A stretch of 64,000 bases of DNA from Micropterix aruncella (lineage: Eukaryota; Arthropoda; Insecta; Lepidoptera; Micropterigidae). The stretch covers positions 24,448,782 to 24,512,781 of the forward strand of contig OX155971.1 of NCBI GenBank assembly GCA_944548615.1, given 5' to 3'. Below, piece after piece: positions 47,146-58,832 of this stretch. The notes below the pieces were generated by a model, which was not told the origin of the DNA, made no database searches, and saw nothing but the letters and a program-made list of their open reading frames with translations. Position 1 is the first letter of the stretch; the number at the start of each line of letters is the position of its first letter. The translations under genes were made by a program, and so were the position numbers.

Positions 47146-48116
47146 TTAACTGTAAATCATGCTTTGCGGTAAGAGGTAGAAGGAGTGTGTAGAGGAGAAG
47201 TTTACCATTAATTACGCAAATTAATAGTGATAACTATATTTACTGAAGGCAAAACGGTAGAGGATCGTTCTTCTTTTTATTTAAATAATTAAATTGTTAG
47301 TGTAAGGTACATTTCCGATATTAAATTGCCCGTAATTATACACCAGCTGTATTGTGCTATTATATATGTATTTATGACATCGTTAGTAATTAGGTACTAA
47401 AGGTGCTAAAAAAATCACACACTATTTTACGTATAACGAGCACGTACACGATCACGGCACTTAAAGCAAAGCCAACATAATGTAAAAGTCATTTGTGTAT
47501 TTGGCTTATAAACACATTAGGGCGACATCAGACCTCAGAAAAATATCCGAAATGGGCGGACACGCAAAAAAATAGGCACATACTAAACGTTCTATCGCGG
47601 CGCTAGCACAGAATAACTATCTTTACGCAGTGGTGGTATAAGGGTGTTAATGGAAAATTTAGCGTAACTCTCAGAGTGCTCTCACGTTTTAATTAATTGT
47701 AAAGAATTTGGGGCCTAAAGAAAAACGTGCCTAATTGCGGCCCTAGAGAATTACCCAGTCAATATAATGCAATTATAATAAAAGACACTCACCGCTTAAA
47801 TTGTAGGAGTAATCGCGCCTGAAAGTTTTTGAAGTCAGTTTAAACCCTTAATGTCCAAGGCAATGAGAAGCTTTTTTGAGTCCAAATTTTAAATTGGTTC
47901 CTTATATTATTTTAGACACTTTTTTAAAATAAATGCTTACATTATTCAAAAAACTCATAAAACTAAAATTCTTCAGATATGGTCGTTCCCAGGTATGCTG
48001 TCGCCTTAATGACCATACAAAATCAATATAAGATTAAGATTCGAAGAAAGATTTAAACACTGGCTAATCACACATGCTATTTAATTGGTAGACAACCTCG
48101 GGAAATTACAATTACA
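47146..48116. other. AT-rich stretch, nothing recognised
   Basis: No features could be supported. Confidence 0.4.
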
Positions 48117-48890
48117 ATATCTTTAACCCCTCCTCTCGCGAAGTAAAAATTTAGCCATCACTTATGCGCGTGACAGTTTCGCGCGTGAAGTCGCCGACCT
48201 TGAGAAAAACGACTATAACTTGTAAACCACTATACGGATCATAAAAAGAATAACTGTCGAATGATCGCATTGAAATTTGCTATATAAAACATTATAACCT
48301 TATCTCGTAAAATAATTAACATAATAATGAATGAATATTAGAAAGTTGGCGAACTGAAAAATCTCGCCTATAAAATCATTTCGATGTTTTTATCACAAGA
48401 TTCGAAAAATATGCAAAAATTGTAAATACAGTTATGTTCTTTATTAAATGCTTTATTTTGTTTTGTTATTGATTATTATTTTGACTATTATTTAACTATT
48501 ATTTTGCTTTACTTATTTGCATACAAAAATATTGAGTTATTCAGCCAAGAAAAATTTGATGTATTCTCGTAAAAAAAATTATATATTTTTTACATGTGAC
48601 TACTTAAGTAGGGTCTTTTTTTATATGAAATTCTTTCAAAATAACTTTACCACTACATCAAACTTCTTTGAAAATCACACCAGAACTTTCTGATATTACA
48701 GAAAAATTTAAAGTTTTGAGAGTTAGCGTTCGAAATTTGGTAATAAACTTTGAAACCTCATAATATAAAATTAATTAGAGTTTTTCAAATATATTGTCTA
48801 TTATATGCTTATTATATGTCCAATAACTAATTTTTATACTCCAAAGAGTCAAATTTCATGAAAAAACTATGGAAAATCGCACTCAAAATA
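48117..48890 (+). repeat. Dispersed repeat family X, copy 2
   Basis: It is close to the copy at 453-1190 (TTAACCCCTCCT start, CCTTGAGAAAAACGAC, AATGATCGCATTGAAATTTG, TCACACCAGAACTTT). It differs by a local ATTATTTTGACTATTATTTA expansion near 48480. Edges are estimated from where similarity stops. Confidence 0.7.
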
Positions 48891-49496
48891 TGGTAATACT
48901 CACATACTAATTGTCAAAACAAATTTCAATGTGCCACCCCATATTACGAAACAACTTGAAATGAGCAATATACATACATATGTATTATAAAAATGATATA
49001 ATCCCCCTAAGATACCACTGTTATTCTTATGTTAAAACATTCGAGGTAAACCACGTAGAAATAATTTGATAAAGTATTATTTTTCATTGAATATATTGTC
49101 GTTTCACATATGTGATTATTGAAAATTAACCTTTTATTTTGCCTGTTTTGTTAATAATTAGTATTTTTAAAGATTATTTGTTGCATTAATTTTAGGCTAT
49201 TGACTTCTTTGATTTTTATGATTACCTTTTTTAAACATATTTTGATTATTTGTATCTTTATTGACTTCATCTGATAACCATTTATTATTATGACATCTCC
49301 AACTGTTTTCAATTTTGGACGAATAAAAGACTATTGACTATATTAACTAGTGATGATTTTTAAATAAACAATTATCTTCTTGTTTGTTTCAGGTGAGTTT
49401 CTACTCCATTACAACTACTTACACCTGATGTAAGTAACTTCTCGTGTAATTTATTATCATAATAAATAGGTATCTATATACAACGTGAGTTTTTTT
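48891..49496. other. AT-rich stretch, nothing recognised
   Basis: No features could be supported. Confidence 0.4.
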
Positions 49497-49875
49497 TATT
49501 AAAGGACATAGTTTTAATAGGTGAATCAGGACGAGCAAGTAAGCAATTTGTAATCAAAATTTTTGGAAAAAACAAGAAATATATTTAATAAAATTGTAAA
49601 TTTGAACAATTTCACTGTTGAATAAATGTTTGATAGGCGTTGAGCGAGCTGCGTCATCAAACGTTAAGTAAAATATCGCAAATATTGTTTATTCGCGATA
49701 TTTTACCTATCGCTAATAAATGGAGCGGCGCGGTAAACGCTTTGATTACTCTTTTTTTATTTTTTAATTCGTCAAACAAAAAAAAAACCTAAATTTATTT
49801 TTTAAACGTTGTCTACTTGCTCGTACTGATTCACCCACTACAAGATTTCACCAATAAAAGACACAACCTGTATTT
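49497..49875. mobile_element. MITE M3, most complete copy
   Basis: Long imperfect terminal inverted repeats: GGTGAATCAGGACGAGCAAG on the left, CTTGCTCGTACTGATTCACC on the right. The centre is another palindrome, AAGTAAAATATCGCAAATAT then TTCGCGATATTTTACCTATC. Other copies are at 8925-9177, 22067-22460 and 51585-51657. Non-coding. Confidence 0.75.
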
Positions 49876-50293
49876 GTATAAATCTAGACAGAAAACCAGT
49901 TACTTGTTCTAGCTCCCGTTCGTTGCACTCTGGTCTCCAGGGGATGTGCCCAAGTGCCGAAACTTTTCAAAACACGTTTTCTTGGCTGCCTTCAGGGGCA
50001 TTCGCCAGCACAAAACTTTGCGATACATCTTAAACATATAATCTTATCGTACGCGCTCTTTGAATTTTTAAGCGATATGAAGTTTAAGGTTATTTGAGTT
50101 AATCTTTATTAATTGAATTATATTTAGCCCACTCGTAGCTGAATTGGAGATATTTTTAGCCAAGCTACGAATAGGCTGTTTTTTCCCTTTTCTTTTGTGT
50201 GATTATTTAGTTAAATAATAGTAATCATCATCTCTTTATTTGTTCTTAAAAATAAAACACAAAAAGGGTTGCTGGCATACTGGCTACATACAC

Positions 50294-50470
50294 GGCCCGG
50301 TGGCATAGCGGTTAGGTCGCCTGATCTTACGTTGTAAGGTCCCGGGTTCGATTCCCGGCTGGGTCACCATTTTCCGTTGGAATCTAATTAACGGAATTGC
50401 ATTTTCAATTCTGTCGATCGAATGCAATAACAAGACACACACCTACACACATGTTATACGCATATATACA
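50294..50470 (+). mobile_element. tRNA-derived SINE
   Basis: 50294-50366 folds as a tRNA-like cloverleaf: acceptor GGCCCGG with CTGGGTC, anticodon stem ATCTT/AAGGT around ACGTTGT (anticodon GTT) and T arm CCGGGTTCGATTCCCGG. Pol III boxes are perfect: A box TGGCATAGCGG at 50301-50311 and B box GGTTCGATTCC at 50345-50355. Position 33 is C instead of the invariant U, and unrelated AT-rich sequence continues directly to about 50470, so this is a SINE head and not a working tRNA-Asn gene. The end and target duplication are unclear. Confidence 0.75.
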
Positions 50471-51584
50471 TATAAACACTTCATAGTAGGGTTGGTTTTG
50501 CGAAAAATATAAGCAACTATGTTTAAAACCAAAAATGCCCGAGGAGAGAAAATTGGGAGAGGAAGGAGAAACGGAAGAACTTTTGAGGTTTAAGCGTTTT
50601 GAATAATATCTCTCACCTCAATATCTCTCACCTCACCTGGATCGATCTGGGAGATCGATCCAGAGTAATTCACCATGGACACAGAAAACGTAAAAGAGAA
50701 AATCATGTATTATGACAAGGAATTTCGAGTAAATTGTCTGAGGCTGACAGAAGTACTAGACCGCGGGAACTTAAGGGGAGAGCCTGGTTTAGACAGCAAA
50801 AAAAAACATGTTTTCGTGATTTTTTTTGTTAAAGTAGAAATCTATTTATGAATCCTTTATTTATTTTATTTTATTTTATTTCATTTGGTACCCAAACAGG
50901 ATATTGACAACACATACAGTGACATATATATACTACAGATACATGACTACATCAATATCCTTTTTATATGACTACACAATTAGCACAATGCATGAACAAT
51001 GGTTGAATTTTAAAAAAAATATATGTGTAAAAAAAGGAAAAAAAAAACAAAAAATACCAGAATTACAGTATTTTAAAGAGGGTCGCTTTGAAGGGGCATA
51101 AGCTATCATGAAATATATCGATGCGATTGTCAAGATGAAATTTGTTATACAGACGACATATACGTGGGATTACGTTATTAACTCCGGTATAGTTTTTTGC
51201 TTAAGGTGTTTTAAATAAGTCTGGGTATCGAAGACTTCTTTTAGTAATGTTAAATTGTATTTTTTCTATACAAGAGGTATCGATTTTATTATTTAAAATT
51301 TTGTACAGGATAGAATCGTTAATAGTTGCCGATTGCTATAAGTGTAATAAAACTTACTAAGTACTGTTCTATAAAGAAAACTTAAAACGCGTTTATCATA
51401 AAAACATATTTTTCTGCTCTGAGTTGGTGATTAAAAAAACTACCGGACGGATCGAACTGTTAAAAAAAAAGATTACGGAATTATCTTCTTTCTATATGAA
51501 CTAAAAAAAACCGAAAGAGATGTTTTTATATATTTTTATCACCCCAAAATTACAAAATTTTGGGGTGAGAAACGATTATTATCC
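50471..51584. other. AT-rich stretch, nothing recognised
   Basis: AT-rich, with a small GATCGATCTGGGAGATCGATCC palindrome near 50640-50662. No features could be supported. Confidence 0.4.
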
Positions 51585-51657
51585 AAAGTTGCTTAGTTGC
51601 TCGTACTTATTCACTCCCTTGAAGGATGCCGGTAAGTAAATCTTACCCTGTATTTCT
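51585..51657. mobile_element. MITE M3, right-end fragment
   Basis: GTTGCTTAGTTGCTCGTACT, TATTCACTCCCTTGAAGGAT, GCCGGTAAGTAAATCTTACC and CTGTAT give the most complete M3 outer end in the window. Confidence 0.6.
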
Positions 51658-52025
51658 TAAATGATTCTTGATTACTCTTACGAATATATATATCTAAATA
51701 CGTGTGTAAAATACGTGCGGCCTCATTTGCAAGTAAGAGCTCTAGAGTATGTGGCTGGATATAGGGTAGAAGCTGAAACTTCAGTCGCTCCAGGCGTTGC
51801 CACAGATTATGTAAGAAGTATATATTCTAATAAACCAGACTCACTCTGTTTATTTTGAACGTGATCATAAATACTATTATATCTTAGTTGGCCGAAAAGG
51901 CAGGTTTTTCGGAAATTGAGCGAAGAATGTCGATGGTTCTTAACATCACCGGCGAATAAAACGAGCGCAATTATTTCAGTTGTTCCAACATGGTGGCCGT
52001 TACCGGTTCCGTACATCTTGGGGCA
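51658..52025. other. Unassigned stretch
   Basis: Two short frames on opposite strands, no motif. Confidence 0.3.
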
Positions 52026-52029
52026 TATA

Positions 52030-52262
52030 ACCTGCTCGTTATCTAAAGTCGGCTCACCTCACAGTTTATCCTTCTAAAAGAGGGACGGACCTGGAAAGGA
52101 CTCTGTTTCCCTTATCAGGGCTGTATTGTGGGCAGGTGGGATCGAATCATCTGGAAGTAGACAACTGGCAAAACTGCGCGATTTGTGGATCGTGCGGCGT
52201 TTGCCAATCGACTGTGCACTCCGGCGTATAACCAAGGGAGCTTGGAAACGGGGTTGTTGTAG
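52030..52262 (-). mobile_element. Family S, diverged S2 fragment
   Basis: GATCGTGCGGCGTTTGCCAA, TCGACTGTGCACTCCGGCG and ACCAAGGGAGCTTGGAAACG align with the S2/S1 border in reverse orientation; GTTTCCCTTATCAGGGCTG is a diverged S2 block. S1 beyond the border is missing. A GTTGTAGTCCTGATGTCAGC unit is duplicated just after it (52254-52310). Confidence 0.6.
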
Positions 52263-53214
52263 TCCTGATGTCAGCCACCTTTCAATTTTGTTGTAGTCCT
52301 GATGTCAGCCAACATCAAATCTAAGCTATCCAAGTTCTTGGTTGCCAGTTTAAAAAAACTGCAATTTCATAGGCAATCATCTAACATTTGTTCCTCTAGT
52401 TTTATTCCTAACATTACAATATTTTCGCAAAGCCAACAATAACTTGAATCTGATTATCGGTACGTCGTTACTTAAACGAGACTTGTATGCATTTTATTAA
52501 TCTCTTATTTTCGATTCCAATGGTTTGATGTATACCCACAGCCAATGTTTTAAATATGTATTCATTGCGCCTATATCCGCTCCTCTGGAATCAGAAATCG
52601 AGCTTCCATGTCACATCTGTTCTAAATGCACATCGCATGTTAATCTGTGGCACAGAGCTGAAGGCACAGTAGGCGCATTTGAGGTGTGCGTTGAAGAGAG
52701 GCTGCATCGCTCGCTACTAATTACTCGCCACCGTTTGAGTCACTCGAGGCGCACGTACAGACACACGACTCATTGTGCGCCTCATTGTTACTATCGCAAC
52801 TGTGTGAGACAAACCTCTGGTTTTTCTTTCAGTGCCGTCACTGCGTAAATGACGATTTCGATATCATCGCGTTAAGTTGCGTTCCATGGAACATATTATT
52901 ATCTGGAAAAAATCAATCCCATCTTATTAAGCGATGATTCTACCAAGGTTTGAAAATAACAGTTGTGTTACATCAAGACTTGCCCGGCAAGTAGACAAGC
53001 CCACTCTAACCCCCTCCCCGCGCTATAATCCCCTTTGATAGTAATTGTGTTAGATTAATGTGCGAATCAAAATCGCGAATCGCGACTGAAGCTGTTTGTA
53101 GTCTTTTAGTAGTATGTTCTTAGTATTTTAGTAGCATTTTCGTACCATATGTCTAGTATTTTCCGTTGTAATAAAATGGTGTTTTCAAATATGATGTAAT
53201 ATGTTATTAAATAT
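52263..53214. other. Unassigned stretch
   Basis: Mixed composition with a less AT-rich patch at 52560-52850. The 107-codon frame at 52525-52848 has no recognisable motif. Confidence 0.3.
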
Positions 53215-53480
53215 GGCAGGGTTTATTAAATATTTGTTGCGCGTGTATGTGGGATATTCAAACCAGAATTTCACAATGTTGCCCAACAAGGCATCTGACT
53301 ATGTAACGAATTTCAATCCCGTAAGCCCTATATTCCGAGATTGAAGTATGACTAGAGCGCCCCCGGTGCGCGGTGGACCGATTTCAACCACAAACTTTCG
53401 CATTTGAAGCATTTGAGCGCTACCGTTGAGGAATACACACAGAGTCACAGACATACAGAATTGCGTTCACAATACTTTCC
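53215..53480 (+). repeat. Dispersed repeat family Y
   Basis: TTGCCCAACAAGGCATCTGA, GATTGAAGTATGACTAGAGC, GGTGGACCGATTTCAACCAC and the tail ACACACAGAGTCACAGACAT match the other Y copies. Confidence 0.65.
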
Positions 53481-53639
53481 GTCTGCCGAAAGGTAAAACA
53501 GCAAAGACTCGGAAGACAAGTCAAACTATTGAAACCGCTACAGGAAATTTTAATTAAAAGATTCTTTTATTCCAACGAATTTGTTTCAACAAATAAAGCG
53601 TTTTATTATTAAAAATATTAACCTTACCGCGTGGCACTC

Positions 53640-53840
53640 GACGATAGTTGGGCTGTTCAAAGTCGCTTGTTCGGCCTCTACCTGGTGTTAGAAGTAATTT
53701 GCGAACCGTGGCGCTCTTTGCCCGTCTTTCACACGGGATCGGGTGGCCAATAAGTCATTTTAAGAGTAGCTGACGTCAGGTCAACAACTACACCCGCTTC
53801 TTAGCAAACGTATAATCGCTTCATGGGAACAGTGAGAGTG
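53640..53840 (+). mobile_element. Family S, diverged S1 fragment
   Basis: GCTCTTTGCCCGTCTTTCAC, GGGATCGGGTGGCCAATAAG, AGTAGCTGACGTCAGGTCAA and CACCCGCTTCTTAGCAAACG follow S1 order in forward orientation. Both S1 outer end and S2 are missing. Confidence 0.6.
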
Positions 53841-54175
53841 CGAATATCGTGGATGCTGCGATCCGGTATTCTGCGTTTATTGTGTGTTGTAGCGGGTAGT
53901 TCATTTTCTACTGCTGCGCACAGTAGATCGAATAGAATATGGTAGCAGGACAATATTTTTTGGCTCTACATGATATTCTCTATATTTCACTAAGGTGGTG
54001 CAAATAAACGTTTTTTTATGACCCGTTTTATTTGGATTAAGACTTCATATATTCAGTTTTAAAAATGCTTTGGAATACGATAATCTAAATATAAATTAGT
54101 GTTACAATTTTTTTTTTTTATAATCGATTTAAATAATTTAGGTATTTTAATTACTTACATGTAGACAAGTCCTAA

Positions 54176-54432
54176 CAATTTTACGAAAATCTACATAAAT
54201 AACTTTGTAATAAGTAAACAGCGATTTATTTTAATTACATAACAAAATTTGAATTTATGTTGAATTGTTGAATTGGTACCAGCAATTTTACGAAAATTTT
54301 CATAAATAACTTTGAGATAAGTAAATACCGATTTATTTGAATTACATTACAAACGTTGAATTGTTGAATTGGTACCAACAATTTTACGTGGATCTACATA
54401 AATAACTTTGGAATAAGTAAACAGTGATTTTA
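54176..54432 (+). repeat. Tandem repeat, about 107-bp period, 3 units
   Basis: Units begin CAATTTTACG at 54176, 54283 and 54379 and include CATAAATAACTTTG, AATAAGTAAACAGCGATTTA and GAATTGTTGAATTGGTACCA. The second is about 11 bp shorter. The third is interrupted by hairpin element H and resumes at 54648. Confidence 0.8.
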
Positions 54433-54647
54433 TAAATAGGATAGAAACGAATTTACCGCGTGAAATTTGTAGCACCCGATGTTTCGGTGACGTTGAAGAC
54501 ACCGTTGTCCAGGGTAGACACAGTCTACTCTGGACAACGGCTGCTGCAACGTCACCGAAACGTTGGGTGCTACAAATTTCATGCGGTAAATTCGTTTCCA
54601 TCCTATGTATAATGTCAATCAACCGGGATAGTCTTCGATTTTATAAA
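54433..54647. mobile_element. Hairpin element H with ~14-bp target duplication
   Basis: About 80-bp arms: GAAACGAATTTACCGCGTGA to GTCCAGGGTAGAC, then GTCTACTCTGGACAACGG back to GCGGTAAATTCGTTTCCATC, followed by a one-sided extension ending GATAGTCTTCGATTTTATAA. TAAACAGTGATTTTA lies before it (54418-54432) and TAAACAGCGATTTA after it (54648-54661); both belong to the tandem repeat hit, so this is a real insertion. The CACCGAAACGTTGGGTGC core resembles Penelope pLTR/hammerhead remnants, but that is uncertain. A fragment lies at 21975-22062. Confidence 0.7.
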
Positions 54648-54661
54648 TAAACAGCGATTTA

Positions 54662-55235
54662 TTTTAATTATATTCAATAGTCTTTTATTTATCCGAAATT
54701 GCAAAATACCGTTGGATATGTCAAATTAATAAATATTTTAAACACAAAAAACGAAAATATGAATATAACATTCAAAATAAATATATCAAATAAAACAATA
54801 CTTTAAAACTAATGCTACAAATAATTTATTACAAAATTACTACTACCAATAATAATCAAAATCAGATAAAATTGAATTCAAATGATCAATACTTACATAT
54901 GTATACTGACAAAGAGAAATCAAACATTATCAAATTATTCCTAGGAGGTTTACCTCGTACGTTTTAATAAACCTAAGAGTAATAGAAGTATTTTAGATAT
55001 ATGCTATTATTGTTCATAATAAGTCTATATTAATGATATTGTAATATTTTTGCAATATCGTCTCTTTTTAAATAACATGTGTGATGAGCCAGTGTTTAAC
55101 TATATATAGTAATGGAAGATTTTTGATCTCATATTGACTTTAGAAGGTTATTAAAGATTTTAAAGGCTAAATACAAGAATGAATTTTGGATTACAGTCAA
55201 ACGGACTTTGGGGTCGGCTTTGCTTCGAGTGTCGT
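54662..55235. other. AT-rich stretch, nothing recognised
   Basis: No features could be supported. Confidence 0.4.
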
Positions 55236-55531
55236 GGTCATGTACGTGCATGTTAAGCGTACACTCGCGCATGTTGTCTTAGCGTACACTAAACAAATGA
55301 AAATATATGCTGATGCTATAGATAAAACATTGTATTTCCTGAATAGGCGCGCAATACGTGTCCTTTTCTTACACCGGCTATCGTTCTCACCGCCTGATTT
55401 TGTAGAACGAATGCTTGGTTTATCTCTATGGCGTTCCCCCGAACAAGGATCGAGTAAGACAGAATCGAGTGGAAAGATGCATGATTCACGTGGCCGCATC
55501 TCCCGCAACTGGAAAAGCATTGCATCAGCAA
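55236..55531 (-). pseudogene. Jockey-like LINE, RT thumb fragment
   Basis: The reverse strand reads SILSYSILVRGNAIEINQAF, VLQNQAVRTIAGVRKG, then after a frameshift near 55370 RLFRKYNVLSIASAYIFICL and VYAKT. This is the Y(G/S)I..WGN........LQK.AVR.I......C...F....IL.....YI.E....... pattern of jockey-type RT C-termini. The forward frame at 55186-55572 is its antisense shadow. Truncated and frameshifted. Confidence 0.75.
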
Positions 55532-56304
55532 GCAAGCAGCAAGAAAAGCATATTTCGCAACTGCTCCCCTAACTAAGATGTGTTCTGTCCACTTGAGGCA
55601 TCTGCCGAGGTGTAGCTCAAAATATTTCGTCTCTAGTTCCCCTCATGGATACATCACGAAATAAGGAACATGTCGCTAGAAAAAAGTTGTTTCTCGGGAA
55701 CCAAGAAAGATGTATCTACTTATAGTATTACTTATTTATCACCCAGGAGAGATTTTCTTACCTATTTTCTCGAGCACGTCTCGCAAAATGGAGTGTCCTT
55801 CAATTTAGGTGGTAATTACTCCCGCTGGTGCCTCCCATTAATTGATCCTCCTGGGTACAGAGCCGAGAGCCATCCCGACGTTGCCAGAAGGGGGAGCTTG
55901 TTTGCGTTCGGGTCGCCGCATAACCCGAACGCCTAAACGAAACACATTTACCTTATAAATATTGAAATTGGCAACGTTGCCACGTCACAGCTGCCGGCAC
56001 AGGCAACGACAGCCGCACACCGGCATGCTATCCTCTTATATTTATTGCAAATTTATTTATGAAGCTGAGTATAATCTCCCTTGTATTGGTTTGGCTTATT
56101 TTGCTGATACCGTCCTACGTTTTAGTAGTGAGAATTTAGTGCATTCAGGCACAGTATACCGAGAGAACAGTAGACGCACTCTCAATCGATAAGGGATTGC
56201 AGGGGATAGGGTGCGAAAAGTAAGCAGAGGGCTACGTCTCGACGACCGCCTTTGGTTAGCGTTACGCGGGTGCAAAGTTCGGCGAATTTCTCAAAGCGTT
56301 TGAA
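55532..56304. other. Unassigned stretch with a short hairpin
   Basis: Less AT-rich than its surroundings. CGTTCGGGT and ACCCGAACG at 55907-55932 form a 9-bp stem around CGCCGCAT. No protein family is recognised in the frames at 55670-55936 or 55962-56192. Confidence 0.3.
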
Positions 56305-56310
56305 CATCTA

Positions 56311-56512
56311 GCGTCCGTAGCCGCGTTGACACCGGTTCTCCTCGTTGTTACCGAAGTTAATCATCATCGGGTGCGGTCAATACTGGAATGGGTGTCCGCC
56401 TGAGTCTTTAACTGCGTGATGCTATAAATGCCCACCTAGAAAATATTGCCGATAGGCAACAAGGTGGGTTCCACAAACAAACATCAGCCTTGTAGGTAAA
56501 AAAAAAAAAACT
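56311..56512 (+). mobile_element. 5S rRNA-derived SINE-like element, copy 1
   Basis: 56311-56422 resembles a 5S rRNA gene: CCGGTTCTCCTCGTTGTTAC, CGAAGTTAATCATCATCGGG, TACTGGAATGGGTGTCCGCC and TGAG track the 5S internal region, including A-box and C-box positions. A ~75-bp body follows (CCCACCTAGAAAATATTGCC, AACAAGGTGGGTTCCACAAA) and then an A-run at 56498-56511. The body and tail are shared with the reverse copy at 57105-57290. This is not a functional 5S gene: the 5' and 3' terminal strands no longer pair. Confidence 0.75.
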
Positions 56513-57104
56513 GCGATGGCGGTATAGTAGACATGTGGCGTGGCGTTCATATGCGAGCCCTTGAATTCGTGACGTAGGTCGCCTCCTTTTCAATTTTATT
56601 ATAAAAGACGCTACTGTCTGGAATACTGTGATTTAGATATAATAGACTATACTAAATAAACTGTTTATTTTGGATAAGTAATAAGAAATTACACAATTCA
56701 ATCAGAAAATACTTACTTGAAAATTAAACTACAAAGCACCCTAAATAATGACACCCAGGCGAGCTAATTAAAACAGTATATAATATAAATACGATAACGG
56801 CAAAACTTGTAAACTCCATTAGGCTAAATTTGCATAAATGTCTAAAAGCATTGGCATAACGATAAAAAGTAAAAATTCCATTAGGCTAAATTAGCATTAG
56901 CATAACTATGTAGAAGTATGTCATTATAATTAAAGTAAATCAATATAGTTGATATTATTTAGGTTAGGTGAAGGCGTAAGTAGGTACATCTATCTAGTGT
57001 AAATCATTCAAATAAAGTTATTATTTATTTTTGTTATCGTTTAATTAAACAAAGTAAGTACACATATTTAGTGTAAACACAGATAGTTACTATAGGTTTT
57101 TTAT
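56513..57104. other. AT-rich stretch between the two 5S-like copies
   Basis: It contains a short duplicated phrase (CTCCATTAGGCTAAATTTGC near 56815, TTCCATTAGGCTAAATTAGC near 56876). Nothing else is recognised. Confidence 0.4.
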
Positions 57105-57290
57105 TTTTATTACAAGGCATATGATTTTTTGTGGAACCCGCCTTGTGGCCTATTGGCACCATATTCTAGGTGATTGTAGCATCACGCAGTCAAACACTCA
57201 GACGGTCACCAATCCAAGTATTGACGCGCTCGCCGCTGCTTAACTTTGGTAACAACAAGGAGAACCGGTATCAACGGGGCTACGGACGCG
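57105..57290 (-). mobile_element. 5S rRNA-derived SINE-like element, copy 2
   Basis: Better preserved than copy 1. On the reverse strand, TACCGGTTCTCCTTGTTGTT, ACCAAAGTTAAGCAGCGGCG, TACTTGGATTGGTGACCGTC and TGAG match 5S rRNA with few differences (AAGTTAAGCAGCG is the intact A-box region, GGTGACCG the C-box region). The same body follows (CACAAGGCGGGTTCCACAAA) and an A-rich tail at about 57085-57104. The 5S part covers about 57179-57290. Confidence 0.8.
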
Positions 57291-57291
57291 A

Positions 57292-57588
<297 letters not shown>

Positions 57589-57963
57589 GATATGTAACAG
57601 TTATATTGATTATTGTACATATATGCTACAAGAAAGTCATTTATTATTAAACAATAAGCTAAAGTGTTCTATGAAAAGTTTACACGGTTTTGAATATTTA
57701 AGCGAACGCCAACAAGGATTACCTAAATTACGTAAGTAATAACTGACTTACGTAAGTTATCAAATTACGAAAAGCAACCAGCCTCGAAAGGTTTTACGAA
57801 TTCTATTTTCAACACGATATTAACAATTGAATATTTACTCAATAAGTTGTGTTCTGGAAACACACCTTTTAATATATTTGATTTGTAAGAAAAGCACAAG
57901 TTATGTATATTCAGATATTTTTTGATGATGTTTATATATATTTTTTTCATTTTATATAATTAA
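57589..57963. other. AT-rich stretch
   Basis: It contains CTTACGTAAG-like short palindromes near 57731-57756. Nothing else is supported. Confidence 0.4.
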
Positions 57964-58832
57964 CTAGCTGTGACCCGTGCCCACTTCGTTCGGCGGTAAA
58001 ACTTTTTACTTGTGATGAAATTATGAGTGTGGTTCGGTTAGTACTGAGTGCTATGATTTATTTTCTGACTGCCAAAAGCAGGGTTATATTTTAACTGCAT
58101 ATGTATGTATGTATTTGCATGTCAATTTGACTATAATAACGGGTTTCAAATGAGTGAATGAAATGATTATGATTGAATAAATTATGTTTATTTTAATTGT
58201 TCAAAACGTCTCTGTATACTATATTAGATGTAATGTTATTATTTGGTACCAAAATATATTGTCTTTCAGTAGTTTCAACCGGAGATACGGTCGCGGATCC
58301 ATAACTATCTCGTATTATATCACCATTTATGTAATAAAAGGGTAAGAAGTAAGAAAAGAGTAAGAAGTATTTTGTTTTAAACACTTGAGACGATACATTT
58401 ACTTATTTTGATAAGAATTCATAATTGTTATTATGACCAAAAAACATGACCTAACCAATTAAATTATTTTTTTAATATAGAAAACTACTTTTTGTGACTT
58501 AAATATAAAAGTTAGACATATGCTGCCAGTAACTTTTTTGGATGCATTGTCAAGCTATACAACTTTTCTCTAGAACGCAATCATACTCGTATATCTCAGC
58601 GTTAGTAAGAAACGTTTTCATTCGACCGTTTTTTCTCCGACTTACTTTGCAAATCCGACTACCACGAAAAAGTCTTTACATTTTTCGTATTAATATATAG
58701 CATATGACGCTCACAAAGAACGTGGCTTTCTATTGGTAAAAGAATTTTCAAAATCGGTTCAGTAGATCCAGATATTACTCCCTACAACGTCACAAACTCA
58801 AAAGCTTTACTTCTTTATAATATTAGTATAGA
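57964..58832 (-). mobile_element. Non-autonomous Helitron, copy 2
   Basis: On the reverse strand it starts with the canonical TCTATACTAATATTATAAAG (58832 downward) and ends CAGCTAG at 57964. It has the GCGGTAAAAC/CGAACGAAGTGGGC block just inside the 3' end. The flanks are A and T. It aligns with 19113-19930, and a CATACATACATATGC tract is shared. No Rep/helicase gene. The frame at 58193-58384 is not conserved in the other copy. Confidence 0.88.

Noticed and set aside
50294..50366. Functional tRNA-Asn(GTT) gene
   Set aside because: The cloverleaf and pol III boxes are good, but position 33 is C, three acceptor pairs are G-T or weak, and the sequence runs straight into a SINE-like body with no terminator T-run.
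52525..52848. 107-codon frame with Cys/His residues (CHICSKCTSH)
   Set aside because: A single C-x2-C and scattered His do not make a zinc finger; no repeat or conservation is seen.
55186..55572. 128-codon forward frame as a gene
   Set aside because: It is antisense to a recognisable jockey-type RT fragment.
57179..57290. Functional 5S rRNA gene
   Set aside because: The terminal stem is lost, there are many substitutions, and the same non-5S body and A-tail follow in both copies.
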